From: Zoogloeaceae bacterium | GTDB taxonomy: Bacteria > Pseudomonadota > Gammaproteobacteria > Burkholderiales > Rhodocyclaceae | Direction of reading: 5' to 3' | DNA: 7,739 bases | Assembly (NCBI GenBank): GCA_031281985.1 | Contig: JAITEO010000075.1 | Span: 1 to 7,739, forward strand | Shown: positions 1-6,287 of the stretch, piece after piece | How the letters are laid out: each line of letters begins with the position of its first letter | Position numbering within the stretch: the stretch's first letter is position 1 | Made by a program: the position numbers and the translations under genes | Notes under the pieces: generated by a model | The model's database searches: none | Told to the model about the DNA's origin: nothing | What the model saw: only the letters and a program-made list of their open reading frames with translations

Positions 1-658
1 CCAGGCGGGCGATGCCGCGTTCGCTGGCAACCGTTTTCAGGTTGTTGAAAATGAGCTGTCCCTCGCCTGTGCTTTTGACGCGGTTGACGAGAATGCGAAA
101 GTGTCGACGATCGAGGGCGAGACTGACTTTCTTGATGAGCGCATAGGCGTCGGTAATGGACGCGCCGGAGCCGGAAACCACCATCACGGCCTCGCCCGCC
201 GCCAAGCCCCAGGGCGAAAGACCCTGCGCGTGACCAAGGGCGCTATCCACCAGGATCACGTCTATCGGTTCCGCCAGCATGTTCACGCCTTCCAGCATGG
301 CCTTTTGCTGCGCGGGCGAAAGACGGGCGATCTGGCGGGCGGCGCGTCCGGCGGGCAACACCTGCACGCCCGGCATAGGCGAAAACAGCACTTCTTCCAG
401 CGCCAGTTGGCGATTGACCACCTGCAACAGATCGCCTGCGGGCAAGACGCCGAAAAAGCCGCCCATGTGCCGCGCGCCACTGTTTTCATCGACGATCAGC
501 ACGTTCTCCCCTTGCCGCGCCAGCGCGGCGGCGACATTGGCGACCAGCGTGGTCTTGCCCACGCCGGACGCGCCGGAGGCAAAGGTGACGACATGCAGTT
601 GCCGCTGCGTAAACAAGCGCCGCAAACCGGCGGCCTGGTCGAGGCAAAAATCCGCCAC
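1..658 (-). CDS. flhG: FlhG/FleN (MinD-like flagellar number regulator), 3' part outside window
   Basis: About 219 codons are visible; the gene runs off the window at position 1. FlhG is a MinD/ParA-type P-loop protein that limits flagellar number and stimulates the FlhF GTPase. I chose GTG at 658 because GGAGG (664-668) lies 5 nt upstream and the codon begins one base after the flhF stop. The product then starts MADFCLDQAAGLRRL, placing the FlhG activator motif DQAxxLR at residues 7-13, as usual. An ATG at 691 in the same frame would add 11 residues but lacks the good ribosome site. A Walker A-like loop GASGVGKTT is at residues 29-37, then VLIVDENSG (switch I area) and DVILVDSALG (Walker B area). 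The signature lysine of deviant Walker A motifs (KGGVGKT) is alanine here, and the usual DxDxG segment is DENSG, so ATP-driven dimerisation may be altered. Identity rests on the DQA helix, the fold motifs and position after flhF. Confidence 0.9.
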   Translation of the reverse strand, partial: MADFCLDQAAGLRRLFTQRQLHVVTFASGASGVGKTTLVANVAAALARQGENVLIVDENSGARHMGGFFGVLPAGDLLQVVNRQLALEEVLFSPMPGVQVLPAGRAARQIARLSPAQQKAMLEGVNMLAEPIDVILVDSALGHAQGLSPWGLAAGEAVMVVSGSGASITDAYALIKKVSLALDRRHFRILVNRVKSTGEGQLIFNNLKTVASERGIARL

Positions 659-659
659 C

Positions 660-2144
660 TCAGCCTCCGGTCGCGGCGGAAAGCCCGGCATTGCCCATCA
701 TCAGACCTGGCTCCAGGCCGCTGTAGCGGTGCGCGCTTTCCGCGGTGTCCTTGAAGGCGCGGTGCAGGAGATAGGCGCGGTTGGGCAGGTGCAGGTCTTC
801 CGGCACGCGCTGTCCGTTGGAAACGTAATGCAGGGTCAGGCCATGCCGGAGGATGGCGTCCAGCGCCGGGGCCAGGCCGCTGGTTTCGTCGATCTTGGTG
901 AGGATGCAGCCGGAAAGGTCCTGCCCGCGATAGGCATGCACCACGTCATCCAGGGTATCGCCGCGCGTGGTGGCGGAAAGCAGCAGCAGACGACGCACGG
1001 CGCTGTTGGCGAGCATGGCGTTCAGTTCCGCCACCAGCTTGTCTTTCTGGCTCATGCCCATGGTATCGATCAGCACCATGTGCTTGTGGGCGAGTTCGTT
1101 CAGGGTTTGCCGCAGTTCTGCCGCGTTCTGGGCGAGATACACGGGCACGCCGAGAATGCGTCCGTAGCTGCGCAACTGCTCATACGCGCCGATGCGGTAA
1201 CTGTCGGTCGTCACCAGCGCCACCTTGTTCGCGCCGTGGCGCAGTACGCAGCGGGCGGCGAGCTTGGCGGTGGTAGTGGTCTTGCCCACGCCGGTCGGCC
1301 CCATCAGGGCATAGACGCCGCCCTTGTCGACGATGTCCTGCCGGGCGGTGGCAAGGCTTCTGTCGGCGACGCCCCGGCTCCAGGCCAGCGCCTCGTTGAT
1401 GGCCATGCCGGAGGGCAGGTCGGCGATGAGTTCGCGGGAAAAGAGCGGGGAAAACCCGGCTTCCAGCATCCGCCGCAGCACTTCGGTCTTCACCGGTTCG
1501 GCGCGCGCCGTCTCGCCCCAGGCGATGCCCGCCAGGTGTTGTTCCACCATTTTTTTCAGCGAACGGATTTCCTCGACCATTTCGGCGGGGACGACTTCCG
1601 CCGTGCGCGCCTCCACAGCCGGAGCGCGCGGCGCGGCGGGCGGGCGCAAGGCGTCATTGGCGCCGCGCAGGGATTCCGGCATGAGGATGGAAGCATTGAC
1701 CAGACGGCGAGGAGCGGCGGGCGGGGATTGCCGCGGCGGAGCCGGTTGCCGCGGTTGCGCCGCCCGCGCTTCGGCCTGGGGAACTGCCTGGGGAACGGAC
1801 TGGGCGATGGCCTGGGTAGCGGTCTGGGTAGTGGCCTGGCGCGGCGGCATGGTGGCAGGAGCGGCAGGAGCGGTGAAGGTAGCGGGAGCGTTTGCCGCCC
1901 TCCGCGCGTCGGAAAGGCTGACGCGGTAATCCGCCGAATCATCGGCAAAGGCGGCGGATGGACGCGGCGCGGGGCGTTCCTCTGGCGAGGCCATCATGGC
2001 CATGTCGCGGGCGGCGACCGCCATGATCTCCACGTTGCCGGAAATCGTGCGGTTGGAAAGGATGATAGCGTCGGGACCCAGCGTTTCCTTCACTTTACGC
2101 AGGGCTTCGCGCGCGTTCGCGGCAATGAATTTTCGGACGTTCAT
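660..2144 (-). CDS. flhF: FlhF, SRP-type GTPase for flagellar placement
   Basis: The product has 494 residues. FlhF is the third SRP-family GTPase beside Ffh and FtsY; it helps place the flagellar base at the cell pole and works with FlhG. Residues 1-45 match the FlhF B domain (MNVRKFIAANAREALRKVK, then LGPDAIILSNR). Residues 50-180 are a Pro/Ala/Gln-rich low-complexity linker. The NG domain follows: P-loop GPTGVGKTTT at 282-291, TTDSYRIGAYEQL at 312-324, G3 DTMGM at 360-364 (FlhF-type variation of DTAG), G4 TKIDE at 416-420. The ATG overlaps the flhA stop in an ATGA, and GGAGG (2154-2158) lies 9 nt upstream, indicating translational coupling. The linker contains a 12-nt tandem repeat (1774-1833). 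The C-terminal tail after about residue 466 looks weakly constrained. Confidence 0.97.
   Translation of the reverse strand: MNVRKFIAANAREALRKVKETLGPDAIILSNRTISGNVEIMAVAARDMAMMASPEERPAPRPSAAFADDSADYRVSLSDARRAANAPATFTAPAAPATMPPRQATTQTATQAIAQSVPQAVPQAEARAAQPRQPAPPRQSPPAAPRRLVNASILMPESLRGANDALRPPAAPRAPAVEARTAEVVPAEMVEEIRSLKKMVEQHLAGIAWGETARAEPVKTEVLRRMLEAGFSPLFSRELIADLPSGMAINEALAWSRGVADRSLATARQDIVDKGGVYALMGPTGVGKTTTTAKLAARCVLRHGANKVALVTTDSYRIGAYEQLRSYGRILGVPVYLAQNAAELRQTLNELAHKHMVLIDTMGMSQKDKLVAELNAMLANSAVRRLLLLSATTRGDTLDDVVHAYRGQDLSGCILTKIDETSGLAPALDAILRHGLTLHYVSNGQRVPEDLHLPNRAYLLHRAFKDTAESAHRYSGLEPGLMMGNAGLSAATGG
1774..1833 (-). repeat. 12-nt tandem repeat inside flhF linker
   Basis: On the plus strand five consecutive 12-nt units resemble gcctggggaacg (starts at 1774, 1786, 1798, 1810 and 1822), with a degenerate sixth unit after them. 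They are in frame and encode a four-residue repeat with Gln at FlhF residues 107, 111, 115, 119 and 123 (units such as TQTA, TQAI, AQSV, PQAV, PQAE). The length divisible by three and the disordered setting suggest a linker that can lengthen or shorten by slippage without breaking the GTPase. Confidence 0.8.
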
Positions 2145-4228
2145 GAGGACTTGCCTCCGATGATAGAGGTCACTTTGAGAAGCTTGGTTTCAGGCACTTC
2201 GCCGTGGGCGATGACTTTGAGCTGCGGAATGCTGCGGCGCAGGAAGCGGGAGAGCAAAAGACGGATGGCGCCCGGCACGAGCAGCACGGCGGGCATGCCG
2301 AGTTCTTCCTGCCTGCGGGTGGCGGCCACCGCTTCTTGCAGGAGGCCGTCGGCCAGCCCCGGCTCCAGCGCCGCCGCGCCGCCGCCATTGACGCTTTGCA
2401 GGAGCAGGCGTTCGAGTTGCGGGTCGAGCGTCATCACCTGCATTTCGTTGCCGGTGGGATACAGTTCCTGCACGATGGCGCGCCCCAGCGCCATGCGCAC
2501 CTGCGTGGTGAGTTCGTCGGTATTCTGGGTGCGCGTGGCGTGATCGGACAGGGTCTCGACGATGGTGCGCATGTCGCGGATATGCACGCCTTCCTCGAGC
2601 AGGTTCTGCAACACTTTCTGCACCGCGCCCAGCGGCAGCGCCTTGGGCGTCAGGTCTTCCATGAGTTTGGGCATTTCCTTGGAAAGATGCTCGATGAGTT
2701 GCTGCACTTCCTGGCGTCCCAAAAGCGCGGCGGCGTTGTTCAACAGGAGGTTGTTGAGATGCGTCGCCACCACGGTGGAAGCATCGACCACCGTGTAGCC
2801 ATAGGCTTGCGCCTGATCGCGCAGACGCGGCTCCACCCAGATGGCGTCCAGCCCGAACGCCGGATCCTTGGTGACAGCGCCGGGCAGGGTTCCCGCCACG
2901 CGACCGGGATTGATGGCGAGAAATTGACCGGGGAAGGCTTCGCCCTGCCCGACTTCCACGCCCTTCAACAGGATGCGATAGGCATTGGGCTTCAATTCCA
3001 GGTTGTCGCGGATATGCACCGGGGAAACCAGGAAGCCCACATCCTGCGCGAACTTCTTGCGGATGCCGCGAATGCGGCGCAACAGTTCGCCATCCTGGGT
3101 CTTGTCGACCAGGGGAATCAGACGATAGCCGACTTCGAGACCCAAGACGTCCAGCGGCGCGACATCCGACCACGAGGCTTCCTGCGCGTCCTGTGCCGGC
3201 GCGGGCGCGCGCACCGGCTCGATACGCGCGGCAAGGCGCTCGGCGCGTTTCATCATCTTCCAGCCCAGGGTACCCAGGCCGCTTGCGAGCATCAGGAAAA
3301 CCAGGTTCGGCATGCCGGGAATCATGCCCATGCCGCCGAGTATGCCCGCCGTGATGAACACCACGCGATGATCGCGGAATACCTGCGTGGCAAACTGGAG
3401 GCTGACTTCCTTTTCGTCGGATACGCGCGTGACGACCATGCCGGCGGCAATCGAGATGACCAGCGCGGGAATCTGCGCCACGAGGCCGTCGCCAATCGCC
3501 AGCAGGGTATAGTTCTTCGCCGCGTCGGCCAGCGTCAGATCGTGCTGCGCGACGCCGATGATCAGTCCGCCGACCACGTTGATGAGCGTGATGATGATGC
3601 CCGCGATGGCGTCGCCGCGCACGAACTTGGAAGCGCCATCCATGGAGCCGAAGAATTCGGCCTCGCGGGCGATGTCGCGGCGGCGCTCGCGCGCCTCGTC
3701 CTCGCCAATCAGACCGGCGTTCAGATCGGCGTCGATGGCCATTTGCTTGCCGGGCATGGCGTCCAGGGTGAAGCGGGCGGAAACCTCGGCCACCCGCCCC
3801 GCGCCCTTGGTGATCACCATGAAATTGATGATCACCAGGATCAGGAACACGATGATGCCCACAGCGTAATTGCCGCCCACCAGGAATTGCCCGAAGGCTT
3901 CGATCACCTTGCCCGCCGCGTCGCCGCCGGTATGTCCCTGCAACATCACCACGCGGGTGGAGGCCACGTTGAGCGACAGGCGCAACAGCGTCGTCACCAA
4001 AAGCACCGTCGGAAACACCGAAAATTCCAGCGTCTTCTTGACCTGGATGGCGACCAGCAGAATCAATACCGAAAGGGAGATATTGAACGTGAATAATACG
4101 TCCAGGAGAAAGGGCGGCAAGGGCAGCACCATCATCGCCAGGATCATGATGATGAGCACCGGCGCGCCCAACTGGAAGGGGTTTCTGCGCGCAAAGATGT
4201 TCTGCAGGGTCAGGGTTGCGGTGGCCAT
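2141..4228 (-). CDS. flhA: FlhA, flagellar type III export gate protein
   Basis: The product has 695 residues, the normal family length (about 690-700). FlhA forms the nonameric export gate of the flagellar type III apparatus; its cytosolic ring binds chaperone-substrate complexes and the membrane part couples export to proton flow. The N-terminal half is strongly hydrophobic, with segments around 22-40, 44-62, 70-88, 122-142, 208-228, 246-272 and 292-325. Family hallmarks are LRLSLNVASTR (82-92), ARFTLDAMPGKQMAIDADLN (151-170), and the KFVRGDAIAG loop (201-210), whose Asp206 probably corresponds to the functionally critical Asp208 of Salmonella FlhA. From about 330 a short linker leads to the soluble C-terminal domain, ending in IIGGKSS. 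The start ATG shares its A with the flhB stop (TGATG), with GGAGG 7 nt upstream; the stop overlaps flhF in ATGA. It is the second gene of the operon. Confidence 0.98.
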   Translation of the reverse strand: MATATLTLQNIFARRNPFQLGAPVLIIMILAMMVLPLPPFLLDVLFTFNISLSVLILLVAIQVKKTLEFSVFPTVLLVTTLLRLSLNVASTRVVMLQGHTGGDAAGKVIEAFGQFLVGGNYAVGIIVFLILVIINFMVITKGAGRVAEVSARFTLDAMPGKQMAIDADLNAGLIGEDEARERRRDIAREAEFFGSMDGASKFVRGDAIAGIIITLINVVGGLIIGVAQHDLTLADAAKNYTLLAIGDGLVAQIPALVISIAAGMVVTRVSDEKEVSLQFATQVFRDHRVVFITAGILGGMGMIPGMPNLVFLMLASGLGTLGWKMMKRAERLAARIEPVRAPAPAQDAQEASWSDVAPLDVLGLEVGYRLIPLVDKTQDGELLRRIRGIRKKFAQDVGFLVSPVHIRDNLELKPNAYRILLKGVEVGQGEAFPGQFLAINPGRVAGTLPGAVTKDPAFGLDAIWVEPRLRDQAQAYGYTVVDASTVVATHLNNLLLNNAAALLGRQEVQQLIEHLSKEMPKLMEDLTPKALPLGAVQKVLQNLLEEGVHIRDMRTIVETLSDHATRTQNTDELTTQVRMALGRAIVQELYPTGNEMQVMTLDPQLERLLLQSVNGGGAAALEPGLADGLLQEAVAATRRQEELGMPAVLLVPGAIRLLLSRFLRRSIPQLKVIAHGEVPETKLLKVTSIIGGKSS

Positions 4229-5364
4229 CAGGCGACCTCCGGCACGGCGAATTCAGGCGGAACGTTCACATTGCGCGGCGGCGCGGGATAGTTGCCGCCG
4301 TCCTTCTTCCACTGGTTCAACTGATACACATAGGCCAGCACTTCGGCCACGGCGGCATAGAGCGCGCCGGGGATCAGGTCGTCGATTTCCGTGTGCCGGT
4401 ACAGCGCGCGCGCCAGGGGCGGCGCTTCCAGGAGCGGGATGCCGTGTTCCACGCCCAGCGCCCGAATTTTCTGCGCAATCACGCCCATGCCCTTGGCCAG
4501 CACCTTGGGCGCGTTCATGCCCGCCTTGTAGGAAAGCGCCACGGCATAATGCGTGGGGTTGGTGACGATGACATCGGCTTCCGGAACCGCCGCCATCATG
4601 CGTTTTCTCGCCGCCTCGCGTTGTAGGCTGCGGATGCGCCCCTTGACCATCGGGTCGCCGTCCATTTCCTTCATTTCCTGCTTGACCTCGTCCTTGGTCA
4701 TTTTCAGCTTGTCATAGTATTGCCAGATCTGGAACGGCACGTCCGCCGCCACGATGAGGCTCATGGTCGCCACGAGGATCAGGAAGGTGAAGGTCAACAG
4801 GCGTCCCGCCGTGGTCAGTCCCGCCTCCAGCGGCTGCGCCAGCAGCCCGAAGATGTCCTGCCATTCGCGCCAGATCAGCACTACCGCCACGCCGCCAATC
4901 AGCGCCGCCTTCAGCACCGCCTTGGCCAGTTCCATCAGGCTGTTCCAGGAAAACATGCGGCCAATGCCGGAAAGCGGATTCATGCGCGCCAGGTTGGGCA
5001 TCAGCGCCTTGGTGGAAAATACCCAGGCGTTGAGGAGGAACGGCGGGATCAGGGAGGCGACAATCAAGGCCAGCACCAAAGGCGAAAAGCTGATGAAGGC
5101 GTCAAAGCCCAAATCGCCCAGCCGCGCCACGGCAAGTTGCGGTTCCTGCACGAAAACCGGATCAAAGGAAAGTCCCTTGCGCATGAGGGTCATGAAACGC
5201 TGCGCGAACCAGCCGCCCAACAACCAGAACGCCGACGCGGCGACAATCAACACCAGGAAGCTGCCCAGTTCCCGCGAATGGGGAACCTGCCCTTCCCTGC
5301 GCGCCTGTTCGATGCGTCGGCCCGTAGGTTGTTCGGTTTTTTCGAGATCGCTGCCTTCTGCCAT
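4228..5364 (-). CDS. flhB: FlhB, flagellar export switch protein
   Basis: The product has 378 residues, matching the family. FlhB sits in the inner membrane at the flagellar export gate and switches substrate specificity from rod/hook to filament proteins after self-cleavage. The N-terminus has the typical EKTEQPTGRRIEQARREGQV (8-27). Hydrophobic segments lie near 35-52, 90-112, 143-165 and 186-208. A charged helix follows (KMTKDEVKQEMKEMDGDP, 221-238), and the autocleavage motif NPTH is intact at 269-272 within VIVTNPTHYAVALSY. The C-terminal tail past residue 350 is Pro-rich and probably not conserved. The start is fixed by the conserved N-terminus; a weak site GGTGG (5372-5376) lies 7 nt upstream. 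It is the first gene of the minus-strand cluster and overlaps flhA by one base. Confidence 0.98.
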   Translation of the reverse strand: MAEGSDLEKTEQPTGRRIEQARREGQVPHSRELGSFLVLIVAASAFWLLGGWFAQRFMTLMRKGLSFDPVFVQEPQLAVARLGDLGFDAFISFSPLVLALIVASLIPPFLLNAWVFSTKALMPNLARMNPLSGIGRMFSWNSLMELAKAVLKAALIGGVAVVLIWREWQDIFGLLAQPLEAGLTTAGRLLTFTFLILVATMSLIVAADVPFQIWQYYDKLKMTKDEVKQEMKEMDGDPMVKGRIRSLQREAARKRMMAAVPEADVIVTNPTHYAVALSYKAGMNAPKVLAKGMGVIAQKIRALGVEHGIPLLEAPPLARALYRHTEIDDLIPGALYAAVAEVLAYVYQLNQWKKDGGNYPAPPRNVNVPPEFAVPEVA

Positions 5365-5390
5365 GACATTGCCACCAATGCGGTTCGGCT

Positions 5391-5396
5391 ATTATA
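5391..5396 (-). promoter_or_regulatory. flhB: Candidate -10 element of the flhB operon
   Basis: Read on the minus strand this is a perfect TATAAT, placing a transcription start near 5384 and giving a leader of about 20 nt before flhB. At 16-18 nt spacing there is no good -35 hexamer (best is TTTAAT-like), but the upstream side, about 5397-5450, is very AT-rich and could act as an UP element or need an activator such as FlhDC. I found no sigma-54 pattern (GG-N10-GC) or sigma-28 pattern here. Confidence 0.4.
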
Positions 5397-5627
5397 GGAA
5401 AAAATCAAAAAAATTAAATAGGTAGCGCACTTTTTTTATAAATTAAATTAACTTCCCGTCGCACGCGCAAAATGCCACGAACGCCGGTAAACACGGGGGA
5501 TTGCGGGCAAAAATCCACGAAAAACATCATGTGAAGTCACAGGAATATTTTGTAATCGATTGATTTTTATGTGTTCCACCCGGTTTTGATGGGGTGCGAT
5601 TCAAAGAAGAACAACCCTATTCGGAAG

Positions 5628-5658
5628 CGGCAAAAAGTGAAAACCCACTTTTTTGCCG
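5628..5658. other. AT-rich hairpin
   Basis: The sequence CGGCAAAAAGTG (5628-5639) pairs with CACTTTTTTGCCG (5646-5658) around the 6-nt loop AAAACC, with one extra T bulged. It is a 12-bp stem with A/T tracts in the stem and no clear U-tract after it, so it is not a classic terminator. Its role is unknown. Confidence 0.5.
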
Positions 5659-5812
5659 GTTCAGTCAGCAAAGGCAAGAAAAACCCAGGCGGCGCTTCGT
5701 CTGGAATAGATTATTGACAGGACCTCCTCCGCTTTGGATTGCCCCTGTTCATCTGGGTGCACTCCAAAGTTTTCTGCCAACCGTATCGAAATCAACCACG
5801 AAACCCCGCGCT

Positions 5813-5850
5813 TTTTTCGAGCACGATCGCATTTTTCGAGCGCGCTCGCA
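5813..5850. repeat. 19-nt tandem repeat with palindromic core
   Basis: Two adjacent 19-nt units, TTTTTCGAGCACGATCGCA (5813-5831) and TTTTTCGAGCGCGCTCGCA (5832-5850), differ at two positions. The second contains the perfect 12-nt palindrome CGAGCGCGCTCG (5837-5848); the first has a degenerate version. Tandem palindromic boxes could be protein-binding sites, or a duplication at the edge of the adjacent repeat cluster. Confidence 0.6.
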
Positions 5851-5865
5851 TTTGAAAATCCGGGA

Positions 5866-5957
5866 GCGTCCCGAAGGGACGCAATTCCGATAACCCCCGG
5901 CGTCAGCCGGGGGCGTGGCGGCCAATTTCACCCTTGATAGCCCCAACGGGGCGTTAC
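5866..5957 (+). repeat. REP/BIME-like triple hairpin unit, left arm
   Basis: Three small hairpins follow one another: A, GCGTCCC-GAA-GGGACGC (5866-5882); B, CCCCCGGC-GTCA-GCCGGGGG (5894-5913); C, GCCCC-AAC-GGGGC (5940-5952) within the 20-nt block 5938-5957. A GGAG tetranucleotide (5863-5866) directly precedes the A hairpin. REP sequences recognised by RAYT transposases have a GTAG/GGAG-type tetranucleotide at the hairpin foot, so REP-like is my best class; no RAYT gene is in the window. The whole unit recurs in reverse at 6064-6152. Confidence 0.75.
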
Positions 5958-6063
5958 CCGTAGCGGCAGCATGGGAAAAAACATGCGTTGCGCCCGTGCA
6001 CGAAAAACGATTGCGATAGCGGCTCTGCCGAAAACGACGCATGTGCCGATGCGGCTGCACGAC

Positions 6064-6152
6064 GTAACGCCCCGTTGGGGCTACCTGATCTTGAGGCCAT
6101 GTTCCCCCCCGGCTGACGCCGGGGGTTATCAAAATTACGTCCCTTCGGGACG
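6064..6152 (-). repeat. REP/BIME-like triple hairpin unit, right arm (inverted copy)
   Basis: Read on the minus strand this repeats the left unit in the same order: hairpin A (6138-6152), hairpin B (6106-6125) and the 20-nt block with hairpin C (6064-6083). From A through B the two copies differ at only a few positions (the AATTCCG spacer of the left copy reads AATTTTG here). The B-to-C spacer is diverged, while the C block is identical over 20 nt. On this strand a GTAG precedes hairpin C and a GGAG precedes A. Conserved hairpins with diverged spacers suggest selection or recent copying of the hairpins. Confidence 0.75.
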
Positions 6153-6245
6153 CCTCCAGTGCGCGGCGGCGCTGCGTCTGGACGGTTTCCCGCCACTTTT
6201 GATTGCACCCCTTGTCAGGGAAGGACGGAGGACGATTGAAAAATT

Positions 6246-6254
6246 TGCTAGAAT
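6246..6254 (+). promoter_or_regulatory. Candidate extended -10 promoter for SUMF1-like lipoprotein gene
   Basis: TGCTAGAAT matches the extended -10 form TGnTATAAT with one mismatch, and lies 33 nt before the ATG at 6288. No good -35 is found at 17 nt spacing, which extended -10 promoters can tolerate. The predicted leader is about 25 nt. Confidence 0.45.
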
Positions 6255-6287
6255 CCGCGCGTTGAATACGACGAAGCGAGAAAACCG

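Larger units (their letters stand above)
5365..6287. other. Large intergenic region, no convincing gene
   Basis: This 923-bp gap separates the divergent flhB and SUMF1-like genes. It holds the flhB promoter area (AT-rich, 5391-5450), an AT-rich hairpin (5628-5658), a 19-nt tandem repeat (5813-5850), the mirrored triple-hairpin palindrome (5866-6152) and a promoter candidate for the downstream gene (6246-6254). Open frames across it (for example 5594-5893 plus, 5749-6132 minus, 5971-6291 plus) lack ribosome sites and recognisable motifs, and several are made mainly of the repeat sequence, so I do not call them genes. Confidence 0.7.

Noticed and set aside
279..2543. 754-aa plus-strand open frame opposite flhG, flhF and part of flhA
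   Set aside because: It is antisense to genes with clear family motifs, is rich in Gly/Arg/Ala as expected from GC-rich reverse frames, and has no recognisable domain.
2204..4096. 630-aa plus-strand open frame opposite flhA
   Set aside because: His/Gln/Gly-rich shadow of the conserved flhA reading frame; no ribosome site or motifs.
5714..5742. TTGACA as a -35 promoter element
   Set aside because: A perfect TTGACA is present at 5714-5719, but the sequence at the right distance (GATTGC) is a poor -10 and no gene follows.
5594..5893. Possible 99-aa protein in the flhB upstream gap
   Set aside because: It starts with GTG without a ribosome site, runs into the tandem and palindromic repeats, and shows no domain or signal.
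5749..6132. 127-aa minus-strand frame and 106-aa plus-strand frame (5971-6291) with peptides such as PPADAGGY
   Set aside because: They are translations of the inverted hairpin repeats; similar peptide fragments arise from both arms. No ribosome sites and no protein-like pattern.
5866..6152. CRISPR array
   Set aside because: Repeats are inverted rather than direct, only two copies exist, and there are no regular spacers or cas genes.
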